DNA from: Clostridiaceae bacterium
Lineage (GTDB): Bacteria; Bacillota; Clostridia; Oscillospirales; Acutalibacteraceae
NCBI GenBank assembly: GCA_904501875.1
Contig: CAJGCQ010000016.1
Coordinates: 1-15,066 of the forward strand
Length of the DNA: 15,066 nucleotides
Direction: 5' to 3'
Of this stretch, positions 5,846 to 13,781 are shown piece after piece (positions within the stretch are counted from its first letter, which is position 1; the number at the start of each line of letters is the position of its first letter). The position numbers and the translations under genes were made by a program. The notes below the pieces were generated by a model. That model was given only the letters and a program-made list of their open reading frames with translations. It did no database searches and was not told the origin of the DNA.

Positions 5846-7516
5846 ATGGTTAAGGATAGAATAGTTGACGGGGCGCACAACGCTCCCCACCGCAGTCTCT
5901 ACCACGCCTTGGGACTTACAAAGGAGGAGCAGGCAAGACCGCTTATAGGTATTGTCAGCTCCTATAACGAGATAGTCCCCGGACATATTAACCTTGACAA
6001 AATTGTTGAGGCGGTAAAAATTGGGGTTGCAATGGCGGGCGGAACGCCTATAGTATTCCCCGCAATCGCCGTTTGTGACGGTATTGCAATGGGTCACACG
6101 GGAATGAAGTACTCCCTTATCACCCGTGATTTAATCGCCGATTCCACCGAGGCTATGGTATTGGCCCACGGCTTTGACGGTCTTGTTATGGTGCCTAACT
6201 GCGATAAGAATGTGCCTGGTCTTTTAATGGCGGCGGCAAGGGTTAATATCCCCACCGTCTTCGTAAGCGGCGGACCTATGCTTGCAGGCAGGGTTGAGGG
6301 CAAAAAAACCAGTCTTTCGAGTATGTTTGAGGCGGTAGGCTCTTATAAAGCGGGCAAGATTGATGAAGAACAGCTTTGCGTATGTGAGGAAAACACCTGC
6401 CCCACCTGCGGCTCCTGCTCGGGAATGTATACCGCAAACTCTATGAACTGCCTGACCGAGGTTTTAGGTATGGGACTAAAGGGCAACGGCACAATCCCTG
6501 CAGTTTATTCCGCAAGAATTGAGCTTGCCAAGCACGCAGGTATGAAGGTAATGGAGCTTGTAGAGAAGAACATCCGCCCACGGGACATTATGACCGAAGC
6601 GGCTATTAAAAATGCCCTTACCGCCGATATGGCGCTGGGCTGTTCCACAAACAGTATGCTTCATCTGCCCGCAATCGCCAACGAGTGCGGAGTGGAGTTT
6701 AACCTTGATATGGCAAACGAGATAAGCGAAAAAACCCCCAACCTTTGCCACTTAGCCCCGGCAGGACGCACCTATATGGAGGATCTAAATGAGGCGGGCG
6801 GAGTTTACGCAGTACTTAAAGAGCTTACTAAATTAGGACTTCTCGACACAAGCGTTATGACCTGTACGGGTAAAACCTTGGGCGAGAATATTGAAAATGC
6901 CGTAAATAAGGATAGCGAGACTATCCGCACGGTCGAAAACCCCTATTCAAAAACAGGCGGCATTGCAGTACTCAGAGGTAATATTGCGCCCGACGGCTGT
7001 GTTGTAAAGCGCAGTGCCGTTGCCCCCGAAATGCTGGTTCACGAAGGCCCCGCAAAGGTTTACGACAGCGAGGAAGAGGCAATAGCCGCTATATATGCGG
7101 GCAAGATAGAAAAGGGCGATGTTGTGGTTATCCGCTATGAAGGCCCTGCGGGAGGCCCCGGTATGAGGGAAATGCTTTCTCCCACCTCTGCTATTGCGGG
7201 AATGGGACTTGATAAGGATGTAGCCCTTATTACAGACGGCCGTTTTTCGGGCGCTACAAGGGGGGCCAGCATCGGCCACATTTCACCTGAGGCTGTAAGC
7301 GGCGGAATAATTGCCTATGTAAAGGAAGGGGACATTATTTCAATCAATATCCCCGAGTACTCGATTGAATTAAAGGTTTCAGGTGAGGAAATCGAGCAAC
7401 GCAAAAAGACAATGGAAATTAAGCGCAAAACCGATATCGGCGGTGCGCTCGCCAGATATGCAGCACAGGTAAGCTCTGCCGATAAGGGCGCAGTTATTAA
7501 CAAATTCAAGGGATAA
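5846..7516 (+). CDS. ilvD: Dihydroxy-acid dehydratase
   Basis: IlvD dehydrates the dihydroxy acids to 2-oxoisovalerate and 2-oxo-3-methylvalerate with an iron-sulfur cluster and Mg2+. The protein has 556 residues, normal for the family. Signature stretches are VCDGIAMGHTGM (C77), PNCDKNVPG (C119), CPTCGSCSGMYTANSMNC (C185, C188, C191) and GRFSGATRGASIGHISPEA near the C-terminus. At the position of the first cluster cysteine of the plant/cyanobacterial [2Fe-2S] type (TPCN), this protein has VPGHI, as in E. coli IlvD, so it belongs with the oxygen-sensitive bacterial group. The exact cluster type is inferred, not shown. I chose ATG 5846 over the TTG at 5831 because GAGGAGA (5833-5839) sits at proper distance before it and the TTG directly abuts the ilvC stop. 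Confidence 0.97.
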   Translation: MVKDRIVDGAHNAPHRSLYHALGLTKEEQARPLIGIVSSYNEIVPGHINLDKIVEAVKIGVAMAGGTPIVFPAIAVCDGIAMGHTGMKYSLITRDLIADSTEAMVLAHGFDGLVMVPNCDKNVPGLLMAAARVNIPTVFVSGGPMLAGRVEGKKTSLSSMFEAVGSYKAGKIDEEQLCVCEENTCPTCGSCSGMYTANSMNCLTEVLGMGLKGNGTIPAVYSARIELAKHAGMKVMELVEKNIRPRDIMTEAAIKNALTADMALGCSTNSMLHLPAIANECGVEFNLDMANEISEKTPNLCHLAPAGRTYMEDLNEAGGVYAVLKELTKLGLLDTSVMTCTGKTLGENIENAVNKDSETIRTVENPYSKTGGIAVLRGNIAPDGCVVKRSAVAPEMLVHEGPAKVYDSEEEAIAAIYAGKIEKGDVVVIRYEGPAGGPGMREMLSPTSAIAGMGLDKDVALITDGRFSGATRGASIGHISPEAVSGGIIAYVKEGDIISINIPEYSIELKVSGEEIEQRKKTMEIKRKTDIGGALARYAAQVSSADKGAVINKFKG

Positions 7517-7526
7517 GGTGTAAACA

Positions 7527-8711
7527 ATGACCGAACAGGAGGCAAAAAGACTTGCGTGCGGGCTTTCGGCTCTAAGCGTATTCAGGGGAATATTAAAATA
7601 TAATACAATGAGTGCGTTTATCGGGCTTTTAAGCACGGACGGCGGAGCTTTGGAAAAGCTTAAGATGTTCGGTGAGTTTGTTTATTCCCTTGCAGACGAC
7701 AATTATTGCTTTTCGGACTTTCTGTGCCGCTCTGTCTTTTCTGACGAAAACAGATACATAATTTCGGCGGCACAGAAGACCGAAATTTCCGAGAGTCTCA
7801 AAAACAATGCAAAAAGGGAGCTTGAAATTTTTTCAAGACTTACCGAGCTTGATGCTAATGACCTTTGCGGAAATTTGGATTTTGACGGATATATTCCGCA
7901 GTTTGGTAATAATAAAACCGATTTTGTAAAGATATATGAAGAGAGACTCAACAATGTTGAAAAATACGGCTACGGCATTTTTGCAACGGCTAAAATGTTC
8001 AGAGTTTCGGGTGAAGAGATACTACCTGTAAAATCAGCCGACAGCACCTCCCTTACGGAATTTGTGGGCTATGAGGAGGAGCGGAAGAGGGTATTTGAAA
8101 ACACCCGAGCTTTATGTGAGGGCAGACCCGCCGCAAACACCCTTTTGTGCGGTGATGCGGGAACGGGCAAGTCCTCAACAGTAAAGGCCTGCGCCAACTA
8201 CTTTGCGGATTACGGGGTAAGGCTTATTGAGCTTAGAAAGGACCAGCTTTTAAGTCTTTCTTATATAATGGGGCGCATTGCCGAAAATCCCCTTAAATTT
8301 ATAATTTTTATCGACGATTTATCTTTTAATAAAAACGACGACAGCTTTAGTATGCTTAAAGCCGCCCTGGAAGGCTCGGCTTCGGCAAAGGCGGATAACG
8401 CTGTTATTTACGCTACAAGCAACCGCCGCCATATCGTTAAGGAAAGCTTTTCGGATAGAGAGGGCAGTGACGATATCCACCACAGTGATACCGTACAGGA
8501 GCTGATGTCCCTATCCGATCGATTCGGACTCACCGTTTATTTTGAAAAGCCTAATAAGGCGCTTTATCTTGAGATTATCCACTCTCTTGCCAGGAAGAAC
8601 GAAATTAAGCTTGATTTGAAGGAGCTTGATATTAAGGCGGAGGCTTTTGCCCTAAGCCGAGGCAGCCGTTCTCCCCGTGCGGCAGAGCAGTTTATAAATA
8701 GTTTGTTGTGA
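7527..8711 (+). CDS. DUF815-family AAA+ ATPase of unknown role
   Basis: This 394-residue protein resembles the DUF815 (PF05673) family of AAA+ ATPases. The N-terminal ~175 residues form no domain I recognise and look mostly helical. The ATPase core follows, with Walker A GDAGTGKS at 209-216, Walker B IIFIDD at 259-264, a sensor-1 asparagine in YATSNRRHI (N299), a candidate arginine finger in LSDRFG (R332), and a sensor-2-like SRGSRSPRAAEQF at 378-389. All catalytic positions are present, so it should hydrolyse ATP. No signal peptide or membrane segment is seen, which suggests a cytosolic protein. It sits 10 bases after ilvD and 10 before ilvA, with its own ribosome site (AAGGTG, 7515-7520), and is thus co-transcribed with branched-chain amino acid genes. 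The family has no established cellular function that I know of. A role in remodelling or cluster maturation of a neighbouring enzyme is only a guess. Confidence 0.88.
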   Translation: MTEQEAKRLACGLSALSVFRGILKYNTMSAFIGLLSTDGGALEKLKMFGEFVYSLADDNYCFSDFLCRSVFSDENRYIISAAQKTEISESLKNNAKRELEIFSRLTELDANDLCGNLDFDGYIPQFGNNKTDFVKIYEERLNNVEKYGYGIFATAKMFRVSGEEILPVKSADSTSLTEFVGYEEERKRVFENTRALCEGRPAANTLLCGDAGTGKSSTVKACANYFADYGVRLIELRKDQLLSLSYIMGRIAENPLKFIIFIDDLSFNKNDDSFSMLKAALEGSASAKADNAVIYATSNRRHIVKESFSDREGSDDIHHSDTVQELMSLSDRFGLTVYFEKPNKALYLEIIHSLARKNEIKLDLKELDIKAEAFALSRGSRSPRAAEQFINSLL

Positions 8712-8721
8712 GGTAAAAACC

Positions 8722-9927
8722 ATGGAAGAACTAACCCTTGATAATGTGTACAAAGCAAGATTTGCTTTAAAGGATGTGGCGATACAGACCGACATTTTGT
8801 ATGCGCCGAAGTTAGCTAAGGGAACCGAGCTTTACTTAAAAACCGAAAATTTGCAGATAACAGGCTCTTTTAAGGTGCGGGGCGCATACTATAAAATGTC
8901 AAAGCTAAGCCCCGAAGAAAAAAAGAGGGGAGTAATAGCCTGCTCGGCGGGGAACCATGCGCAGGGCGTGGCGCTTGCCGCACAGAAGAACGGCATTAAG
9001 TCGGTTATCTGTTTACCTGATACCGCCCCCATTTCCAAGGTAGAGGCAACCAAAAGCTACGGAGCGGAGGTTTGCCTTGTGGAGGGCGTTTATGATGATG
9101 CATACCAAAAGGCATTAGAGCTTCGTGACGAGAAGGGCTACACCTTTATTCACCCTTTTAATGACCCTGATGTAATTGCGGGTCAGGGAACTATCGCCTT
9201 AGAGCTTGCAGAACAGCTGCCTGATATGGACGCAGTAATAGTGCCTATCGGCGGCGGCGGGCTTATTTCGGGTGTTGCTTATACCATAAAGAGCCTCAAC
9301 CCCAACATTAAGGTGTACGGCGTTCAGGCTTCGGGCGCACCCTCAATGCTCAACTCCATTCACGATGAGCATATAGAAAGGCTTGATTCGGTATCTACCA
9401 TAGCCGACGGTATTGCGGTTAAGGAGCCGGGCACACTCACATATGATATTTGTTCAAAATATGTTGATGAAATCGTAACGGTTACAGATGATGAAATCTC
9501 TGCGGCAATTTTAGCCCTTATGGAACAGCATAAGCTTGTAACAGAGGGTGCGGGAGCTGTTGCAGTTGCGGCGGCGATGTTCGGAAAGGTTGACCTCAAG
9601 GGCAAAAAGACAGTATGCCTGCTTTCAGGCGGAAATATTGATGTTACTATACTTTCCCGTGTTATCACAAGAGGACTGTTAATGTCGGGCAGACATTGTC
9701 AGTTAATGATAGAGCTTGTTGATAAGCCGGGTCAGCTTATGACCGTTTCCCGTATTGTAGCAGAGCAGGGGGGTAATGTTATCTCGGTGCATCACGAGCA
9801 TTCAAACGAGGGCTCCCTTGTTAACGGCTGTTATTTAAGGCTTACCCTTGAAACCAGAAACTTTGAGCATATTGAAAAGATAAAGAAGGCGTTAACCGCC
9901 GAAGGCTTAAAGCTTATTCAACCGTAA
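8722..9927 (+). CDS. ilvA: Threonine ammonia-lyase, single-ACT form
   Basis: This 401-residue PLP enzyme deaminates threonine to 2-oxobutyrate, the isoleucine precursor. The PLP lysine is K51 in ITGSFKVRGAYYKM. The phosphate-binding glycine loop is GGGGLISG (177-184), and the conserved CSAGNHAQGVA (74-84) and LSGGNID (301-307) are present. A single ACT domain spans about 326-400 (LMIELVDKPGQLMTVSRIV). Length and single ACT domain resemble the TdcB-like or short IlvA group rather than the ~510-residue E. coli IlvA with two regulatory repeats. Its place between ilvD and ridA in a biosynthetic operon indicates the anabolic job. Which ligand its ACT domain binds (isoleucine, valine or another effector) is not visible. 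The ribosome site GTGAGGT overlaps the stop of the preceding ATPase gene. Confidence 0.95.
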   Translation: MEELTLDNVYKARFALKDVAIQTDILYAPKLAKGTELYLKTENLQITGSFKVRGAYYKMSKLSPEEKKRGVIACSAGNHAQGVALAAQKNGIKSVICLPDTAPISKVEATKSYGAEVCLVEGVYDDAYQKALELRDEKGYTFIHPFNDPDVIAGQGTIALELAEQLPDMDAVIVPIGGGGLISGVAYTIKSLNPNIKVYGVQASGAPSMLNSIHDEHIERLDSVSTIADGIAVKEPGTLTYDICSKYVDEIVTVTDDEISAAILALMEQHKLVTEGAGAVAVAAAMFGKVDLKGKKTVCLLSGGNIDVTILSRVITRGLLMSGRHCQLMIELVDKPGQLMTVSRIVAEQGGNVISVHHEHSNEGSLVNGCYLRLTLETRNFEHIEKIKKALTAEGLKLIQP

Positions 9928-9953
9928 AACAAGTTTTAAAGGAGATAAAGAAA

Positions 9954-10328
9954 ATGATTAATAAAATTTCTACCGATAAAGCCCCTAAGGCAATAGGCCC
10001 TTATTCGCAGGCAATTTTGTGCGGCGGTATGCTTTATACCTCGGGTCAGATAGCTTTGTCTCCCGAAAGCGGCGAGCTTGTAGGGGAAAACATAGCCGAG
10101 CAGACCGAGCAGATTATGAAAAACCTTTCCGCTGTATTAGAGGCGGCAGGAACAGGCTTCCAAAATGTTATTAAAACTACCTGTTTTTTAGCTGATATTG
10201 CCGATTTCGCCGTTTTCAACGAGGTTTACGGCAAATATATAACCTCTGCTCCCGCACGCAGCTGCGTGGCGGTAAAATCCCTACCTAAAGGCGCACTTGC
10301 AGAGGTCGAAGCAATAGCAAAAGTCTAA
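9954..10328 (+). CDS. ridA: RidA-type reactive enamine/imine deaminase
   Basis: This 124-residue protein of the YjgF/YER057c/UK114 family hydrolyses 2-aminoacrylate and 2-aminocrotonate, the reactive intermediates that PLP-dependent threonine and serine dehydratases release. It contains the usual start region KAPKAIGPYSQA (9-20), YTSGQIALSPESGEL (28-42), the substrate-binding arginine R102 in SAPARSCVAV, and E119 in AEVEAIAKV. These match the Arg and Glu of active RidA proteins. Its position 26 bases after ilvA links producer and scavenger of the intermediate in one transcript and protects PLP enzymes such as the branched-chain aminotransferase. It should form a cytosolic homotrimer like other members. 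A strong AAAGGAG (9938-9944) precedes the start. Confidence 0.96.
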   Translation: MINKISTDKAPKAIGPYSQAILCGGMLYTSGQIALSPESGELVGENIAEQTEQIMKNLSAVLEAAGTGFQNVIKTTCFLADIADFAVFNEVYGKYITSAPARSCVAVKSLPKGALAEVEAIAKV

Positions 10329-10360
10329 GGCTTAAGAGAGCCTAATTTGGAGAGAAATTA

Positions 10361-12028
10361 ATGAAAAATACACAGAAATACACCCGCCAGTTTTTCCCCG
10401 TCAAAAACCCGACGAGGAAATGGGCGGATAAGACATACATAGATAAAGCACCCACATGGTGCTCGGTCGATTTAAGAGACGGTAACCAGTCCCTTATTAT
10501 TCCTATGAGCCTTGACGAAAAGCTTAAATTTTTTAACCTCTTAGTTAAGGTTGGCTTTAAGGAAATTGAGGTCGGCTTCCCCGCCGCCAGCGAGACCGAG
10601 TACACCTTTTTACGCACCCTTATAGACAATAATATGATTCCCGACGATGTGACCGTTCAGGTGTTGACACAAAGCCGTGAGCATATTATCCGCAAAACCT
10701 TTGAGGCGCTAAAGGGCTGCAAAAACGCTGTTGTGCATCTTTACAACTCCACATCCTTAGCCCAGCGTGAGCAGGTTTTCAGAAAATCCAAGGAAGAGAT
10801 TAAGAAAATCGCAACCGACGGCGCAGAGCTTTTCAATAAAATTGCCGCCGAAACGGGGGCAAACTTCCGCTATGAGTATTCCCCCGAATCCTTTACGGGA
10901 ACAGAGCCTGAATACGCTTTGGAGGTCTGCAACGCAGTGCTTGATATCTGGAAACCTACACCTGATCGCAAGGCAATTATTAACCTGCCTGTAACGGTAG
11001 AGCTTTCCTCGCCCCATGTTTACGCAGACCAGGTTGAATATATCTGTGACAATCTTAAATACCGTGATGCAGTTGAGGTTTCTCTACACCCCCATAATGA
11101 TCGCGGCTGTGCTGTGGCAGACTGTGAATTAGGTCTGCTTGCGGGTGCGGACAGGATTGAGGGCACACTCTTCGGCAACGGCGAGCGCACAGGTAATGCA
11201 GATATTGTAACACTTGCTCTGAATATGTATGCTCAGGGTGTTGAGCCGGAACTTGACCTTTCAAATATGCCCGAAATTGCCGAGCTTTACGAAAGGGTTA
11301 CCCGTATGCATGTGTACGACCGTCAGCCCTATGCGGGTAAGCTTGTCTTTGCCGCCTTCTCAGGCTCCCATCAGGACGCTATCGCAAAGGGTATGAAGTG
11401 GCGTGAGGAAAAGAATTGCGATACTTGGACTGTACCGTATCTTCCTATTGACCCCTGTGATGTGGGCAGAGAGTACGAGACCGATGTTATCCGCATAAAT
11501 TCCCAGTCGGGAAAGGGCGGCATAGGTTATCTGCTTGAGCATAACTTCGGATATGTATTGCCTACAGGTATGCGTGAAGAGGTGGGCTATACCGTAAAGA
11601 GCGTTTCCGACCACGCCCATGCTGAGCTTTCACCAAAAGAGGTGCTCGATGTATTCACAGAAAATTATGTTAATATCAACAGCTGTATTAAGCTTGTGGA
11701 TTATCACTTTGTCCGCACGCCCGAGATTAATGTTACCTTAACGGTAGTAATCGACGGTGAGGAAAAGGAACTCAAGTCCACAGGTAACGGCCGTCTTGAT
11801 GCAGTAAGCAATGCGGTTAAAAAGCAGTTAGGCATTGAGTTCTCTGAGCTTACATACGAGGAACACGCCCTTACAAAAGGCTCCTCTTCACAGGCTATAA
11901 CCTATGTAAGCATAACAAAGCCTGACGGCAAAAAGGTTTGGGGAGCGGGTATTCACGATGATATTATTGCTTCATCGATTAATGCCTTGTTCTCTGCAAT
12001 TAACCGTAGCTTAGAGGGAGGAAAATAA
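10361..12028 (+). CDS. leuA: 2-isopropylmalate synthase, long form with regulatory domain
   Basis: LeuA condenses 2-oxoisovalerate with acetyl-CoA, the committed step of leucine synthesis. The 555-residue protein begins with an N-terminal extension rich in aromatic and basic residues (TRQFFPVKNPTRKW), as in the yeast/actinobacterial type of LeuA (sometimes called LeuA2), rather than the ~510-residue E. coli type. The TIM-barrel active site shows DLRDGNQSL (R39, D40) and SLHPHNDRG (H243, H245), which supply the divalent-metal ligands, and GTLFGNGERTGNADIV. A linker leads to the C-terminal allosteric domain (about 430-555, including EKELKSTGNGRLDAVSNAVKK), so leucine feedback is expected. The ribosome site GGAGAG (10349-10354) lies seven bases before ATG. 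The 32-base gap after ridA shows no promoter or terminator. Confidence 0.97.
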   Translation: MKNTQKYTRQFFPVKNPTRKWADKTYIDKAPTWCSVDLRDGNQSLIIPMSLDEKLKFFNLLVKVGFKEIEVGFPAASETEYTFLRTLIDNNMIPDDVTVQVLTQSREHIIRKTFEALKGCKNAVVHLYNSTSLAQREQVFRKSKEEIKKIATDGAELFNKIAAETGANFRYEYSPESFTGTEPEYALEVCNAVLDIWKPTPDRKAIINLPVTVELSSPHVYADQVEYICDNLKYRDAVEVSLHPHNDRGCAVADCELGLLAGADRIEGTLFGNGERTGNADIVTLALNMYAQGVEPELDLSNMPEIAELYERVTRMHVYDRQPYAGKLVFAAFSGSHQDAIAKGMKWREEKNCDTWTVPYLPIDPCDVGREYETDVIRINSQSGKGGIGYLLEHNFGYVLPTGMREEVGYTVKSVSDHAHAELSPKEVLDVFTENYVNINSCIKLVDYHFVRTPEINVTLTVVIDGEEKELKSTGNGRLDAVSNAVKKQLGIEFSELTYEEHALTKGSSSQAITYVSITKPDGKKVWGAGIHDDIIASSINALFSAINRSLEGGK

Positions 12029-12030
12029 AT

Positions 12031-13293
12031 ATGGGAATGACCTTAACTCAAAAGATTTTAGCCGCCCATGCGGGTCTTGAATGTGTAACTGCAGGTCAGC
12101 TTATAAGCGCAGACCTTGATATTGTTTTGGGTAACGATATTACCACCCCCGTTGCAGTAAATGAGTTTAAAAAGGCGGGCTTCGACAAGGTGTTTGATAA
12201 GGACAGAATTGCCATTGTCCTTGACCACTTTGTACCGAATAAGGATATTAAGGCGGCCCAGCAGTCCAAAACCTGCCGTGAGTTCACCTGCGGACATTGT
12301 ATAAGCCATTTTTACGATGTAGGCAAAATGGGTATTGAACACGCCCTCTTGCCCGAGCAGGGTGTCGTTACCGCAGGTGACTGTATAATCGGTGCGGACA
12401 GCCACACCTGCACCTACGGTGCTTTGGGCGCTTTCTCAACGGGTGTCGGCTCAACCGATATGGCTGCGGGAATGGCAACGGGCAGGGCTTGGTTTAAGGT
12501 TCCGTCCGCTATAAAATTCAACCTTACGGGTAAGCTTTCCGCTAATTGCAGCGGTAAGGATGTAATTCTTACAATAATCGGTATGATAGGTGTTGACGGT
12601 GCTCTTTATAAGAGTATGGAGTTTGTAGGCGACGGCGCCCACACCCTTTCTATGGATGACCGCCTGTGCATCTGCAATATGGCGATTGAGGCGGGGGCTA
12701 AAAACGGCATTTTCGCTGTAGATGATGTAACCCTTAATTACCTTGAGGGCAGAAGCGAAAGAAAGCCCGTGATTTTCGAGGCTGACCCCGATGCAGAATA
12801 CGAAAAGGTAATTGATATTGATTTATCTAAAATTGTTCCGACTGTAGCCTGTCCCCATCTGCCCGAAAACACAAAGCCTGCAACGGAGCTTTCTGATATT
12901 AAGATTGACCAGGTTGTTATCGGCAGCTGCACCAACGGCAGAATGGAGGATATGGAGACCGCTTTTGCCGTTCTTAAAGGTAACAAGGTTGCAGAGGGCG
13001 TGCGCTGCATTATAATCCCCGCCACAATGCAGATTTACCGTGAGTGCATAGAGCGAGGATATGTCACCGCATTTATTGATGCGGGTGCAGTTGTGTCCAC
13101 TCCCACCTGCGGGCCCTGCCTTGGCGGGTATATGGGAATTTTAGCGGCGGGCGAGCGTTGTATCGCCACAACGAACCGCAACTTTGTGGGCAGAATGGGT
13201 CATGTTGACAGCGAGGTATATTTAGCAAGCCCCGCAACTGCGGCGGCAAGCGCACTTACAGGCTTTATTACTTCTCCGAAGGAGGTAAAATAA
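12031..13293 (+). CDS. leuC: 3-isopropylmalate dehydratase large subunit
   Basis: LeuC is the catalytic [4Fe-4S] half of isopropylmalate isomerase, which converts 2-isopropylmalate to 3-isopropylmalate. At 420 residues it has the length of the archaeal/clostridial-type large subunit, shorter than the ~466-residue E. coli LeuC. The three cluster cysteines are C300 (VIGSCTNGR), C360 and C363 (TPTCGPCLGG). Other aconitase-family stretches are DHFVPN (65-70), GADSHTCTYGALGAF (121-135) and STGVGSTDMA (136-145). The ribosome site GGGAGG (12016-12021) lies in the end of leuA. The stop and the leuD start overlap by one base (TAATG), fitting a 1:1 complex with LeuD. Confidence 0.96.
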   Translation: MGMTLTQKILAAHAGLECVTAGQLISADLDIVLGNDITTPVAVNEFKKAGFDKVFDKDRIAIVLDHFVPNKDIKAAQQSKTCREFTCGHCISHFYDVGKMGIEHALLPEQGVVTAGDCIIGADSHTCTYGALGAFSTGVGSTDMAAGMATGRAWFKVPSAIKFNLTGKLSANCSGKDVILTIIGMIGVDGALYKSMEFVGDGAHTLSMDDRLCICNMAIEAGAKNGIFAVDDVTLNYLEGRSERKPVIFEADPDAEYEKVIDIDLSKIVPTVACPHLPENTKPATELSDIKIDQVVIGSCTNGRMEDMETAFAVLKGNKVAEGVRCIIIPATMQIYRECIERGYVTAFIDAGAVVSTPTCGPCLGGYMGILAAGERCIATTNRNFVGRMGHVDSEVYLASPATAAASALTGFITSPKEVK

Positions 13294-13781
13294 TGAACAC
13301 ACAGGGTAAGGTATTTAAGTACCCCGATAATGTAGATACCGATGTTATAATCCCCGCACGCTATTTAAACACCCCCAATGCCGAGGAATTGGCGCTACAC
13401 TGTATGGAGGATATTGATAAGGACTTTGTAAAAAATGTGAGTGCAGGCGATGTTATGGTAGCGGGCTGGAATTTCGGCTGTGGCTCTTCAAGAGAGCATG
13501 CACCCCTTGTTATTAAAACCTGTAAAACAGGCTGTGTTATAGCTAAAAGCTTTGCAAGAATTTTCTACCGCAACGCTATTAATATCGGTCTTCCTATCTT
13601 GGAGTGTGAAGAGGCGGCAGAGGAAATAAATGCGGGCGATGAGGTCAAGGTTGACTTTGACACGGGTCTTATTACCGATATTACCACTGGCAAGACCTAC
13701 AAGGCACAGCCCTTCCCGCCCTTTATTCAGAACATTATTAAAAAGGGCGGTCTCTTAAAGTCCTTAAAGGAGGAAGATTGA
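13293..13781 (+). CDS. leuD: 3-isopropylmalate dehydratase small subunit
   Basis: LeuD is the swivel-domain partner of LeuC. The 162-residue length is the short form that goes with the ~420-residue LeuC type. Family motifs are NVDTDVIIPARYLNT near the N-terminus, the substrate-recognition loop GCGSSREHAP, and IAKSFARIFYRNAINIGLPI, all in aconitase-swivel order. The protein is complete and ends with a lysine-rich tail. Its ribosome site (AAGGAGG) lies within the last codons of leuC, and its stop TGA shares its last base with the leuB start (TGATG), which indicates coupling across leuC-leuD-leuB. Homoaconitase small subunits look similar, but the leuA and leuB neighbours decide for leucine. Confidence 0.95.
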   Translation: MNTQGKVFKYPDNVDTDVIIPARYLNTPNAEELALHCMEDIDKDFVKNVSAGDVMVAGWNFGCGSSREHAPLVIKTCKTGCVIAKSFARIFYRNAINIGLPILECEEAAEEINAGDEVKVDFDTGLITDITTGKTYKAQPFPPFIQNIIKKGGLLKSLKEED

